From the NCBI GenBank assembly GCA_002633025.1, contig NMRB01001342.1, positions 10,439 to 74,438 of the forward strand: a DNA stretch of 64,000 bases, read 5' to 3'. This document shows, in pieces, positions 1 through 25,204 of the stretch; the stretch's first letter is position 1, and each line of letters opens with the position of its first letter. Source of the DNA: Notospermus geniculatus. Taxonomy: Eukaryota; Nemertea; Pilidiophora; Heteronemertea; Lineidae. The position numbers and the translations under genes were made by a program. Under the pieces are notes generated by a model. The model made no database searches and had not been told where the DNA came from. It saw only the letters and a list, made by a program, of their open reading frames with translations.

Positions 1-644
1 GAAATGACGCATTTACACCTTTTTGCGAATTTCGGCGCCATACATACTTTTTGTTGAATTTCTCATCAGATAGCAAATACAAATATGTAAAAACAAATAA
101 GAACATGCTAATCTGATTCAGAGGGCCCATGTTTCTATCTGTTGGCAATACATTTATAGGGTCTCAAGCCAACCGTTTAAAAGTTAGCTGTACATCACTT
201 TCCAAGTCTCTGTACAATGCTCTGATTTTGGCCCAATGATAAAGCCAGTAGGCAAAATTCATACGGGTGTATCTTCTAAACGCACCATTTGCGGAACTTA
301 AGAATTGGGTTTTTGTGGTCAGAGGGGTGGAACCTAACCCACAAACCCCAAAAAGTTTTTGTACTCGAGATGCTGATTAAACCTCTCTGGGCTCCCTGAC
401 TAGAAGGAGTGTGGAACCAAACTAGGGACTGACTAGACTGGTCTCCTGCCCTGAACTCTCCGCTAATACGAGATGAACATTACAAGGATAAAGAATCAGG
501 CTACACAGGCTACACAAATGTGATGAATGCCCATTTTGCCATGTTTGTGAGTGTTTTTTCATTTTTTTGTTTGTTGATGTTGTTCAGGCTCTATCATGCA
601 TCGTATCTATTGCATAAATGAAACATGCATTCATTTTCAATCAC

Positions 645-960
645 CGATAGGCCTAGGCCTAATCAAATACTGACAACAAGCGATATGCCTTGGCATGATA
701 GCCTAGGCCTAGGCAGGCTAGGCCTAGGCCTACCTATTAGCAGATTAGGCCTAGGCCTAGGCCTAGTGTTTTAGGCCTAGGCTAGGCCCTACCTAGGCCT
801 GCCTAGCCATGCTAGCCAGCCCTATAGGCTATAGGCCTACCTAGGCCCTAGGCCCCCTATACCACCTAGCATGCCTAGGGCAGGCCTAGGCCTAGGGCTA
901 GGCTAGGCCTATATTAGGCCTACCGGTAGGCATGCTAGGTAGGGCCTACCCTTTTTCAGC
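645..960. repeat. TAGGCCTA palindrome-rich tract
   Basis: About 300 bp made mostly of overlapping AGGCCT/CCTAGG words (TAGGCCTAGGCC and variants), which is low-complexity and self-complementary at short scale. The same octamer is scattered singly across the whole window, so this is a dense local cluster of a genome-wide word rather than a clean satellite with a fixed period. Confidence 0.75.
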
Positions 961-1390
961 GCCAGCAAGCGTTAAAAGTTGGCATCAACAAGGTTTTATA
1001 GGCTAGCCTAGGCCTATGTTCAGGAAGGCTTTTTGGACACTGAAATAGGCCTAGACTAAAAGCTTTAACGATCATCCAGCAGTAAAAAAAATAATGATTT
1101 AGAAAAGAAATTTAAACCATTTCTTCAAAATATTTCCGAGCATTACAGTGGCGCCATATGGGACTATGGCGACAAATGTGGGAACTACAACTAGGTTTCG
1201 TCGGTAATTAAATTTTACCCGAAAAAGCCAAAATAATCCTCAGTTTCATTAATTTTCTTTAAAACAGTGCAGGTTTACACCATTGCAACAATATTTTGAG
1301 ACATAGGGTGCCCTGACGACGTTATAAAACCTTGCTGATGCCAACTTCAATGTTGCTGACGCTTGTTGACGCTAACATTTGCTGCTAACG
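955..1390. mobile_element. Inverted-repeat (MITE-like) element upstream of TCHP
   Basis: The left arm, about 962-1002 (contains TTGGCATCAACAAGG and ends TTTTATA), is the reverse complement of the right arm, about 1322-1372 (TATAAAACC, CTGATGCCAACTT, then GCTGACGC), with a few mismatches. The roughly 320-bp centre is not coding. No clear target duplication was found, so the outer borders are approximate. Confidence 0.55.
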
Positions 1391-1895
1391 CTATTTAGTA
1401 GGACCGCAAAACCACGTATAGGCTAGTGTAAAACGTTGTTCCAGAAACAATATTCATATAAAAGCGCCTGGCAGTCCGAACTCATTTTGGTACAGACATA
1501 AAAAATCAAAGAGGCGATACTGTAGAAATTAATGATTTTCATGTCAAATTTTCATTGATTTCAAGCCCGCACATGGTCCTCCAGTAGCATGACGTGACGA
1601 CGTTTGCAACACTGCGCACCATGTGACTGCCATTCCACGACGTCATTCATGCCGTTTTGTCAAATGCACATGTTGGGCCTCAAATAACAAGTATTGACAA
1701 CATTTTGTTCCAGTAAACCATGCAAATGTCTGATTTTTTCCATTTGGCCCAATTGACTGGATCAATCTATAGGCTAAGCTAGGCCTAGGCAGGCCTACCA
1801 GTGGTACCCGAGGCCTACTTAGGCCCTGATTTAATGTAGTCTGGTTTCTTCTATTTACAGATTCTCAACTCAAACTGCTGACTAAAAAGCTAGCT

Positions 1896-4800
1896 ATGGC
1901 ATTGCCTAATATGCCAACAAATTACACAACAAGAAAGAATATTTATGAAGCTGTAATCGTCCGCCGAAGGACCCACGACGATATGTTTCGTGAAAATTGG
2001 TCAAAAACGGCTGATTATTTTCATAAGCAAGACATAAAAGCATCAAAAGAAAATTTCTGGACATCCAGTAAATCGTTCAATGACAGGTAGGCCAGAGACA
2101 CATCTCAGAATAAGTACCAGCTTGGCCTGTTTTCTCAACTCCTGTTGCTTAATCAGTCACAAGTAAACTGGCCAGTTCTGGAACTTGACCTGAGTGAGAG
2201 ATGCAGATGTGAATTTATACTGTGCAGTAGCACGACTTGGCAGTCTTGGTTTATTCAGAGTTTACTTCTGAACATTTTTTCTCCATCCTAAATGTTTCAT
2301 TAGCAAATGTTAAGAAGCTTAACTACATGTAGTTTTGTCAAGTTGTGGTGATGCTCAGTGATGAAACCTTCACCTTTCAGCATGGATGCGTTTGGGCGAC
2401 AACAAGAACTTGAACTCAAGGCACTGCGGTTACAAAGGCGGCGTAAGAGGTTAGCCGACATGCTTGAAAAGGAAAGGGATCAGTATGAGGCAGAGTTGCG
2501 GGGCATTTCAAAAAATAATTATCTTCAAATGAAGGAAATGAAATCCAAAACCGAGGACCTCAGGAGTGCTCGAGAGGAGAAACGAAAAGTTCTTGCTGAC
2601 GAGCTCTTATACGAACACTTTAGGCAAAATAATCCTGATCTCAGAAAGGTGGGTAAAGTCTGGCAACATCTATCTTTGACCTAGTGGAATGCGGAAGCTA
2701 GGAAATTGATCGTTGGATTTTCCACGGACCTTTAATCACACGTGGCTATTGAATGACCGGTGGACAACGCGAACAATCGGGGAACGACCACAAGTGATCG
2801 ACAGGCATGATTATAAACCGCAAAGCTCTGTCACATTACATGACTTCCGCATTCCATTAGGTCGAAGATAGATGTTGCCAGACTTTATACATGTACAACT
2901 GGACCGACAACATTTTCAGAATTAATTCTTCAAGAATTTATGAGATCTTAATTTGTTTATTGAATATTAAAGATGAATTTTATGAACCGATTTGGTTTAT
3001 CTACCATCAATCCACACTTCCTGTGCAATTCCTGTATGAGGGTGATGGTTCTGTCTTAATCCTTTGGATTGTTACAATGTTACCACTGTAACATTCTGAA
3101 CATAATGTGACACAAAAATCCACAAACTTGCTTTGTCTTTACATTTCTCAATGCTAGACTTTCTATGATGATTGTACTTAGACTGACAATAAAGAAAAAA
3201 AAAATTATGTTATTTCCAGCTTGAATCAGAAATGCACAAGGAACATGTTATCAATAAATGGGCTGATCAGAAAGAAGAAAAGGAAGAAGTAAGTTTTGAT
3301 TTGTTTTCAGACATCACGTCTCCAGTAATTTTATACTGAAACACTGTACATCACCCTAATATTTTTGTAGGAAAACAGAGCATCACCTGATCTCATGCAA
3401 CTAAAATTACTAATGATACCGGTATGTATGTCTTGCGCTAAAGATTATTCTTGCTCTTCCAGGCCTTTGCCAGTGCCAGAGATGCTGAGAGGAGATTTTT
3501 GAATGAATATGAGAAGAATCGAGTGGAAGCTTTGGAAAGAATGAAGAAGACAGAGGAGGAGAAATTGGCTGAGAGGAAAGCTTTGCAGGCAGTTCTGAAG
3601 GATCAGGTGGCAGAGCTGAAACAAAGAGAAAAGGAGGTAGGCTGTTTCATGTATTTCAACCTTTTGTACCAGGAACTAATTGAGGAAGTTGCATACGATG
3701 AAAGTAAAGTTGAGTGTTTGGCTAATTCTACTGCAGTACTCTTTTGGCACTCATTTGTTTCCACTTGTAGTCATATGCCTTGAAGAAGGAAGAGGATGAT
3801 CTTCTGAATGAGCAATTGGAATTAGATCGTATTGAAGAGGAAAGGAAGAAAGTGGAAGAGACCAGAAGGAAACAAGAATTTGGGTAAGAAAATTTGTATC
3901 GAGTTCTTCGCTGCTGTCATCTGTTGGAAGATGAAGCTGTGCACCAAGGCCTCCTTTCTGGGGGATCGTTGGGCTGTATAGGCTTACAGATAGAAATGAT
4001 AGGGATCAAGGTGATACAGATTTTAAGGCTGAACTTGTGTTTCTCTTCTCATTATAGAAAGGTGCTGTTGAGGCAACACACTGCCCAGCTAAGGAGGAAG
4101 TCGAAGAGAATACAGGAAGAACTGGTGAGTGTGGCAACCCAGTGAACTCCAAATACGAGATGTCTCCAATAGTGAGATTCACTCAATTTACATATACATA
4201 TAGTCCACGAAGAGATATTCCTTAAAATGCTTTTATACATTTCAACTTCAAGCTGATTGTTTCTAATTCACAACCCTTTAGAAAGAGGATTTGAAATTGC
4301 TTGAGCTGCTGGCCAAGAAGGAGGAGGAGCAGAAGATCGTCCAAACTGCCAGGAGAGAGAAGGCACAAGCTGATGCTAAATGGATGAAACAGGTTGTAGA
4401 GGATCAACTCAGATTGGAGAAGGCCAGAGAGGCAGAGCTTGACATGCTGTTCCAGTAAGTTTGAGCATTCATTGAGAAAATCATCGCCTGAAGCAAAAGA
4501 TAGAAATGCATTCTGACGTCACTGTGTTTATGCCAGTTTTTCTGGGTACACTTACTTGCCATCCAACGTGACAGGAGTCTTTAGACAATGTTTTTGTGGC
4601 TTCCAGGGAAGAGGCAGCAAGATTATGGGAGAAACGAGAGGCAGAGTGGGACAAAGAAAGAAAAGCAAGGGAAAGACTCATGCAAGAGGTGGGTTGGTTA
4701 GTGGCAGGGGCAAGAATCGGCCTTCCAAAGTGAACATGCATGGATATGAATATTTCGTTCAACACGCTTTCTGACAAGTTACAATCACGGTGTACTAGCC

Positions 4801-5915
4801 AGAACATATAACATATTCTTGATACAAGAAACAAGCTGTGTACCTCTGCACCCAACATGATCATGGGTTATATTGCTGAAGATTAAACTCCTGTTTGATT
4901 CTCTCACAGGTGTTTGACGGTCGCCAGGAACAGATTGACCTGCGAATGGACCAAGTCAGGAAGGAACAGGAGGAGTCTTTAGAGAGACGCGAGGAACTAC
5001 TCAAAGAGATCGAAGATGCTAATCAACTCACACAACGAGAGAAAGAGAAGAACGAGGATGAAAAGGTTGAAAGGAAGAAGGAGTTAGAAGCACAGGTGAA
5101 TAACAAGCATGTATAACATTGTATGCCCAAGTAGGTCAGGGCTGGGTTGTTCCAAACAACGTTAGTGCTATTTTGATGCTATCCCTAATGGTGTGACACA
5201 TTAGTGACAAATACATGTACTGTGTTGAACAACCAGGCCCAGATATACATGTATTGCCAATACAATTGTCGATGAATATTCTGTGTGTTTCATTCCTACA
5301 GTAGAATTTGTTGATAAATATTTCCAGATAACTGCACGGCGAGTTCAAGCTTTGAATGCACAAGAACGATTAGCCAAGGAGTTAGAGGATGAGAAAATGG
5401 CTGAAGAAGAGTATGAAGAGATGTTGAGAAGGGAGGCTGAGAGGATGAAGATTGACAGATTCCAACCAAAAGTAAGTCCTGGATCGTCTTGTAGTAACTC
5501 CATCTAAACTGTACCCCAGTTACATGGGACAACTGAACTGCTGGCCATGTAGAATTTCCTTTATGGCTGAATGGTTAGTGCGGCATCTGACTTAACAATC
5601 TGAACTGCTCCTGCTGGATGGATTACACACAAAAATGATACACCATCCAAAATTCAGTGGAATGACACATATTCACATGCACTTTAGGCTGCAATCACAT
5701 AGAGCTATACGCTTCACGGACACGCCGGTTAACAATGGCTTCACAAAGGGCTCACGACCGTGAAGCCATTGTTAACCGGCGTGTCCATGTAGTGTGTAAC
5801 TCTATGTGATTGCAGCCTTAGGGTACATGTACATGTAGTAGTACCAGTGTCAAGTAAATTTGATCAATATTTTCAGGACCATAGTAGAAAACCGCCAAAG
5901 AGTGCATGGATGTGA
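1896..5915 (+). CDS. Trichoplein keratin filament-binding protein (TCHP)
   Basis: Spliced model, exons 1896-2086, 2381-2648, 3220-3288, 3463-3636, 3771-3883, 4058-4124, 4282-4454, 4607-4688, 4910-5095, 5328-5471, 5877-5915; 1506 nt, 501 aa plus stop, against about 498 aa for human TCHP. All junctions are GT-AG and phases join without a stop. What is seen: an N-terminus starting MALP, then an almost continuous charged coiled coil rich in E, K, R and Q, with segments such as WEKREAEW and LLYEHFRQNNP that I recognise from vertebrate trichoplein, and a short basic C-terminus ending SAWM. Known of the family: trichoplein sits on keratin filaments, desmosomes and the centriole subdistal appendages, activates Aurora A and suppresses primary cilium assembly. 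The start is chosen because MALP matches the family N-terminus. Introns carry MITEs at 2654-2887 and 5695-5820. Confidence 0.95.
2654..2887. mobile_element. TA-flanked MITE just inside TCHP intron 2
   Basis: A 234-bp element with near-perfect terminal inverted repeats of about 43 bp: TAAAGTCTGGCAACATCTAT at the left and its complement ending GATGTTGCCAGACTTTA at the right, with TA at both outer edges. It starts 5 bp after the exon 2 end (donor GTGGG|TAAAG), so its first base supplies intron position +6. The interior has no coding capacity. The TA target and TIR-only structure fit a Tc1/mariner-type or PIF-like non-autonomous element; the superfamily is an inference. Confidence 0.8.
5555..5640 (+). 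repeat. Possible tRNA-derived SINE remnant (A-box like)
   Basis: TATGGCTGAATGGTTAGTGC at about 5563-5582 resembles the D-arm/A-box of a tRNA, followed by a stretch spaced like an anticodon arm. No convincing B-box follows, so this is at most a decayed SINE head in TCHP intron 10, not a tRNA gene. Confidence 0.3.
5695..5820. mobile_element. Hairpin MITE, copy 1 of a three-copy family
   Basis: A 126-bp near-perfect hairpin. The outer arms are TAGGCTGCAATCACATAGAG and its complement ending GATTGCAGCCTTA. The inner arms ACGCCGGTTAACAATGGCTT and GAAGCCATTGTTAACCGGCG flank a 15-nt loop. It lies in TCHP intron 10. Diverged copies occur at 14918-15054 and 23154-23292. Confidence 0.85.
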
Positions 5916-7323
5916 GCAAGATGTAAAAAGACAGCCAGACCATGACTGGAACTGAGAATTGTGTCTTATTTCATCAGAAAGATCCGTCCAGGACACTCCA
6001 GTTTATTTTGAATTTGTTTTACCAATGGAGTAGGCAAGCAGGGGCCAATTCCTTCACTGCAGTAAATTCAAAGGACATACTCTGAGCCTCGTGTGTGCAG
6101 ATCACTTCAGCTCTCTATCAATACTGTAGATGTGTAGTGCTTTTTATCACCTTTAATATTGCAATTATGTAATGCATTCTTGATAACAGTACTGGTTGGT
6201 ATTGTTGGATCACTGCCTGGCTTATATCTGTAAATAGGAGGCTGTGTTCTCCAGTTCCTTATTACAAGTAACTGGTGTATTTTAGTTGACATGTTAGAAG
6301 AGTTCACTCTTTTGATGACAACCATGTATCCTCCACTGCTGAGTAATATGACTAGCACTGCACCTGTCCAACATGACAACATTGTTTCCTCTTCTTCAAA
6401 ACTTTTACAAGGCTTTTAAAGATCTTAGTTCACCCAGGTCTACAAGGAGTCCTCTTAAGTGTACAATACATGCAGTAGCTATCAAAAGGTTCTGCTTAAC
6501 TCTGCAGACTGACAGACATAGTGAGATAAAACCTTCCACATCCAAGTCGCTGTGGTAACTGTCCATGTACATGCAGTGCATGTGCATAACTGGATTAAGG
6601 TATGTAAATATGTAAAGAAGGCTGATTATTATAATTTCCTTCCTGGCAGCTGGCCTGCATATGGTATGAAATTTTTCTGTCCTTGATTGTGTTGTCCGAG
6701 TCAATTTCACTTCAAATGTACCTGACAGGAGAACTGACAAAAAGCATCAAGCAAAATGAGTTGATTGAAGTGATTACAATACATCTCTCTCTCTTCCTCT
6801 TAGTTCTGGCCTATGAAGTGTGCATGTAGGTTTTACAATACGTATTTCGTTCTGCCTTTTCACACATGATACACCATACTCATTATGAGGATTCCATCCA
6901 CGATTTTGACACAATAAACAAATGTATTTTTTAAGTATTTCTGCATCATTTGAAAGGAACAATAAAATCACGTATGAAGGAATGAAGACTTCCTCAGTTC
7001 ATTGTCCTGGGTATAATAATTACATTGCCAGTATGCAGAAGGATTGCACTAGGCTGCATTAATGCCTGAAGTCGACCAGAATTATCTGCATATTTTCTGA
7101 TGAGGAATGAACCCTATGAGATGACCGTTTTGTGGATGGTGTTTGTCCACAGGGTTCATACGCATCCTTGAAAACCTTGATTATCATTGAATTTTGCCAT
7201 TTGCCTCCAAGGGCCTTGAAAAGTGCTTGAATTCTGCACAACTTTTGTCAGAGTTATTGAAAGTCCTTGATTTCTTGTGTTCTTCCTTTATTCTCTCGAG
7301 TCTGGCCTGCGTGATTACCAGTA

Positions 7324-7501
7324 CAGTGGAACCTCTCTATTAAGGACACCTTCGGGACTGACAAATGCTGTCCTTAATTGAGAGGTGTCCTGATTATAGA
7401 GGTTGAAATGAATAGAAATGACCAGATTGGGACTGAACATTGGTGTCCTCATTAGATAGGTGTCCTCCTGGCAGAGGTGTCCGTTAAGGGAGGTTCCACT
7501 G
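7324..7501. mobile_element. Pogo/Tigger-like MITE, TA-flanked
   Basis: Begins CAGTGGAACCTCTCTATTAA and ends GGGAGGTTCCACTG, flanked by TA at 7322-7323 and 7502-7503. Several internal repeats of a GGTGTCC motif are present in both orientations. CAGTGGAACC termini with a TA target are typical of pogo-type Tc1/mariner derivatives; there is no transposase reading frame. Related copies: 55984-56153 and, more distantly, 19566-19931. Confidence 0.75.
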
Positions 7502-8367
7502 TATGTTGTGATTTTAGGACTTTCTTCGCAAAAATATTCTGTCAGTGTACCAAAAATCCTTGAAAAGTTCGGAAACAGCCCTTGAAAAGTCATTGATTTA
7601 TTTGCTTTGCCAGGGGGAAGAACCCTGTGTCCACTATTTCTGCAGCAGTGACACCTAGGCTAGGAATCCACAGAATTGACCAACAAACCCAGTCGTGACA
7701 CTTCAGTAGAGTGCAAACCAACCATCACCTGTTGCACCGACTTGGAGATCGCCAAGATAGGAGTAATGTATTTCCAAGAACCAGCAACAGTAGAAAGCTG
7801 TGGGAGGTCCTGTATTGGACTGACCAAGTTATTTGTCCTTCGCAGATCACAAGAGTGGATTTCCATGATGAGATCAGTAATAAACTTGAGTGTCAGATGC
7901 TCCTGGCCCCATTCTATACGTTTATGAACTTAATAGAACAAAGCATTAACGTAAAGGTGACTACAATTTATTCTTGCTATGATGTACAGGTGAAGAAAAC
8001 CAGGTCAAGACTCTTGATGAGACAGATTATGAACTAATCTAATACGGAATCAAATTTCATACAACCGGCCCAGGTATCGCAAGGCATTGTGAGCCAGCAG
8101 TTCAGTCAAATACATTAATTAGCCATTCATTACTTCTATCAACAAAGTCTTAATGAACATATGCAAATACAGTAGGCCTACTTGGCCCGGAGCCCTACTA
8201 TTAGGAATAAAAGCAGGTGGTCTAGAATTCTGGACAAGTAAAAATACCAGGTGTTGGTGAAGTAAATGCGAGTCCAGGGTCCAACACATCAGAAGCAAGA
8301 TGACTATCTTGTATGCTAGCTATGAATAATTGGCCTTGAAAGACAAGTAGGTTCCTTCATCGCTCAG

Positions 8368-8417
8368 CAGCCTCGTGCAAACACTCCAGCACCAGCCTCG
8401 TGCAAACACTCCAGCAC
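8368..8417. repeat. Tandem duplication, 2 x 25 bp
   Basis: The unit CAGCCTCGTGCAAACACTCC plus AGCAC occurs twice, back to back and identical, in non-coding sequence. Confidence 0.9.
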
Positions 8418-11400
8418 CTATCAAAAGTCAACTAAAGAAGCCTACAGTGTAGCAACAGAAGGTCAATTCTTACAACACCAAAAGGATGAACCAAAGACTA
8501 GGATGACCAAGAACGAAAATCTCGTATTATAATTTCATTTCATTCGAAGTGGGTAGTCGTGTACACCTTGAGACAGTTTTGGCCACACACCGTGACAGTG
8601 TTCCTGAGAATTGATGTTTGGTCTTGCTACATGTACAAGATACAGTACACCAACATACATTACAGTGATAATCGGCACAAATCTATGCCGAGAAGCAGCA
8701 GAATATACAGCGTATTATTACTATGACAACTCCCGATGTATTGCACCTAGGACTTCAGACAGCTGTGCACCAGTTGATGACTATTTACAGCACTGAGGAA
8801 ATTTCAGGAGAAATCCACATTGGCTTTTGAACACAACAATACTCTCTCTGTTCAACCGCGGTTTAAAAAATTTGACTACTTCACTGCTCTCCTTCACGGC
8901 ATGTACATGTAGATGCATTAGCAGTTTGTCACAAGGGTTCAAGAGCCATGGTGAAGATACCAGGCTTGAAGGTATAACTTCATGTAAAAGACTTCCTTGG
9001 ACTGAAGTCTACAGGACAAACTGAAATTGACATGAATGAAAAGAACATTTAAGGGGTAAAGGGCAGACAATGAGTATGACACATCTACACTCGGAACACT
9101 GTTCTACATTTATTTCTGATGTGTACATACGAATACATGTAGGTTAACTGTACAGAACACTTGGTTAGAAGAAAACGCACTCCATGAAATGTTGTGACTG
9201 ACAACCACTGAGAAGATTTCAATATTCATTTTGTACATGTACAGAGAGAAATGGTGGACAATTACAGACAACATACCTCCATGACAGGTATAGTGCATAG
9301 ATATAAAACACTCAGGGTTATTTTCGTCCTTGCATGAATACTCAAAATCATTTACTTCATCGCTGGACAACTGTTTTCTTTCAGTCATGATACTGCTACC
9401 ATTTGGGGATAGAACCAGGTTCCACTTGAAGCTTCTGGCATCATTTTCACAGGAAGTTCGCATCATCTAGTTTTCATCATTTTTATTGCCGAAAGAACAA
9501 ATCGCATCCCTGTAGGCTAGAACAACAAAGGTTGTCACATTCCAACCACAAATTGTGTTACCGGTAGTTGGCAACAGCATACCGGTATTGCATTTTTCAA
9601 CAAACTTTTATCCAGTTTTATTATTTTTCTTTAGGTTCAAAAACTCACTTCACTTATTGCCCAACTATTTTTAATGTAAATGAAGCAATAAGTATATGCA
9701 ATATGAACATTTTTTCAACAATTTTTTCAACGAGTGTTTTCCAAGGATTGCAACTACAAGCAATTTTATGCTAATTGGGCCTAGAAAGCTAGAATTTTGA
9801 AGGATCTAACAAGTGATTATTTCAAAATCAATTCCTATATCAGCATTTTCAACTTTGAGCAATTTATCTAGAATTATCGGATGAATCCTATTCTTGTGTG
9901 GAAGGCCTGAAGGTGCTTCTCCACTTGAGAAAAACCTGTTTACAGTTTGTTGCCAACTCTCAAGAGAAACGACGACAGTGATGACTTCAATCTGACATCT
10001 ATGTACATTCATGGGAGCAACCTCATGAAAAAGAAAACTCACGAGGAGAAACACCTTGAGGCTATTATCAAGAAACATTTCACAACAAATAACAAACTAA
10101 CCATTTGTGGTTGTTATAACACGTCAACAATTTTTCCCCACACTCAGGGAGACAACCATCAGGCCTTAGAGTTAACAATACGGGACATCCGTACCACGTT
10201 GAATAAAGTGCATAGTTCTCTCTAACTGGAGGTACGGATGTATCTAAGGCACCAAGATGAATGGCAAACCGAAATATCCTGATATTATGGGATGGAAATA
10301 AATTACATTGAGCACTAAGCTCATCCAATCATAGCAGCCTATTCAAAAACATAGCCCACCCAACACTTTTCCATTGGGGTTTTCCTGCAGGAAAATAGCG
10401 AGTCTAGGAAAGTGCAATATTTCTGTAAAAACAAAGATTTCACTGTGGATCAAAATGACGAACCATCACCGAAAAGAACTTCACTTAAAAGTTCCAAATA
10501 TCAAGAAGACAAACTTGAATAAACAATCACAACCAAACTTGACGAACAGTACTGTCATTAAGCACAGAAAAAAAACATGGCAACTAGACTAGCATCCTGA
10601 GAATATCCGAAGTTCTTAGCGCATATCCCATTGTCATCACTTACCGGTACAAATGCAGTGACAGAGGGAGGGAGCACTTAGAAGCCCTGATTACCACTGG
10701 ATGTAGATTAGTGGCCTTGAAGTCCACAGAATTTGATTATTTTGAAAGATTTCACAAGTCATGGACAACACGGGAACATGCACAGTAACGTAACAAGTTT
10801 GTAGATTTTACAACAGATAATAGGATGGTTGTATTCAACCCTCAGCTCTTGTAACAAACACTGGCTTCTTGGAATGGACAAGCAAGTCCAGTGCTTTGAA
10901 ATACTTTTATGGCTCCACCACGACTAAGAGAGGCAAAAACAGGTTACATGTACCTTTCACCAGTGGCAAACTTACACTGTCTTCAGAAGGAAATGTAAAA
11001 TGCATTGTAATTCTAATACAAGGCCATTCATTGAGTCTAAAGACCTACGGCAATATGACTAGGAGTCACTTCAAGGTTGATAAAATCACTGTTTTAAATA
11101 GAGTACTTGTACTTTCAACATCATAAAAAGTTGAGATTCTGGTGGAAAAATTTTGAGATCTGGGTGAGTGTACTGCCAACTGGGTAATGCACATATCCTC
11201 TCCTTCAAATGGAAATGCTTCCAAGTTAGGAAATAACATCATGAGATTATTAAGTCACCATGTTAGAGCAAGAGAAAGTTGTTATAAGATCAGAGAGTTA
11301 CAATGAGTTTTCAACAGTTCTGAATTTTCACACTCCTCCTCGTTCTTTTTTCTACATTTTCTGACATTTTTTTCTGACATGCACAGCTTTATGAAAAGTG

Positions 11401-12064
11401 ATAAGTTATTTTACATTGCGTCCTGAAGTTCTGCATATCAATCTGGTGCCAATCTGACTACATAAAATCTTCCATCAAATTTCTGCAGTATAAAACTCCC
11501 CCTCATGCTTTTGTCTGGAAGGCTCAAGAGTTCCCACATCCAGAAGCTCCAAGACAAACACTCTCAAGATGCACTAAAAGTATTCACACCTGCCTTATGC
11601 AAGAGCATGTCATGTGATTTCCAAAAGAAAACCTTCCTAAATCTCTTCCTGCACATGTTTGAGGAGGCAGAGTTACATATGTATGCAATCAAGTCCTTCA
11701 ATGGAAAGGACTGCACCAACCTCAACTCAGAAATGGATTAATCAAACCACAGGTCTTACCTCTTCAGCATGACTACAAACAGCATCAGGCAATCCACACT
11801 TCCACACATACCACGGAAGATATTATATAATAATAACTTCTGCCTATTCATAAGCTAAATGAGATTGCAACAGGTGTAGCTATCGTAACGATATCACGTG
11901 ACATAAGATAGTAGACCGCTTTGACACCATACAAACCACCAAAAGACTTCCCTTTACACGTACAGTACACGTTATCAGCTCGATTCATACACAGAACTTC
12001 AGAAAACAAATGTCATCTTATTGACACACTTTCTATCCAATGGTAAGCTTGTCGCTGTCTTGGT

Positions 12065-25083
<13,019 letters not shown>

Positions 25084-25204
25084 TTTGATTCCGAAATGCA
25101 GGTGGAGTAGAGGTCACGGGATAGGTGTACTACGTCACGACTTTCGCCCACTGGGATTCCTTTTCTTTCTAAAAATAGTAGGAAGGGTATCCCTACATTC
25201 CATC
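25084..25204. promoter_or_regulatory. Putative bidirectional promoter between REEP and GOLM
   Basis: Only 121 bp separate the REEP start codon (minus strand) from the GOLM start codon (plus strand). The interval has no TATA box at a plausible position. It contains a CRE-like TACGTCAC at 25131-25138 and an AGGTCACG motif at about 25111-25118. Both 5' UTRs must be very short or begin in here or within the opposite gene, so shared promoter use is inferred from distance. Confidence 0.7.

Larger units (their letters stand above)
1..1860. other. Region upstream of TCHP; no coding exon seen
   Basis: No protein-coding exon is recognisable here. The interval contains the TAGGCCTA-rich tract near 645-960 and an inverted-repeat element near 955-1390. 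A polypyrimidine/AG acceptor ends at 1860, just before the TCHP start codon. This suggests an untranslated 5' exon of TCHP lies somewhere in this stretch or off the left edge; I could not place it. Confidence 0.6.
5916..12064. other. Convergent spacer between TCHP and REEP 3' ends
   Basis: TCHP (+) and REEP (-) converge here, so both 3' UTRs should lie in this 6.1-kb stretch. AATAAA signals on the + strand at 6913-6918 and 6961-6966 are plausible for TCHP; an AATAAA on the - strand at 9109-9114 is a candidate for REEP. I recognise no further coding exon. The interval also holds a pogo-like MITE (7324-7501) and a 25-bp tandem duplication at 8368-8417. Confidence 0.55.

Noticed and set aside
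6107-6382. 91-codon minus-strand open frame with a hydrophobic N-terminus
   Set aside because: It lies where the TCHP 3' UTR is expected. No family, splice context or upstream exon is recognisable; chance is more likely.
9110-9466. 118-codon minus-strand open frame
   Set aside because: No recognisable domain. The position fits a long 3' UTR of REEP.
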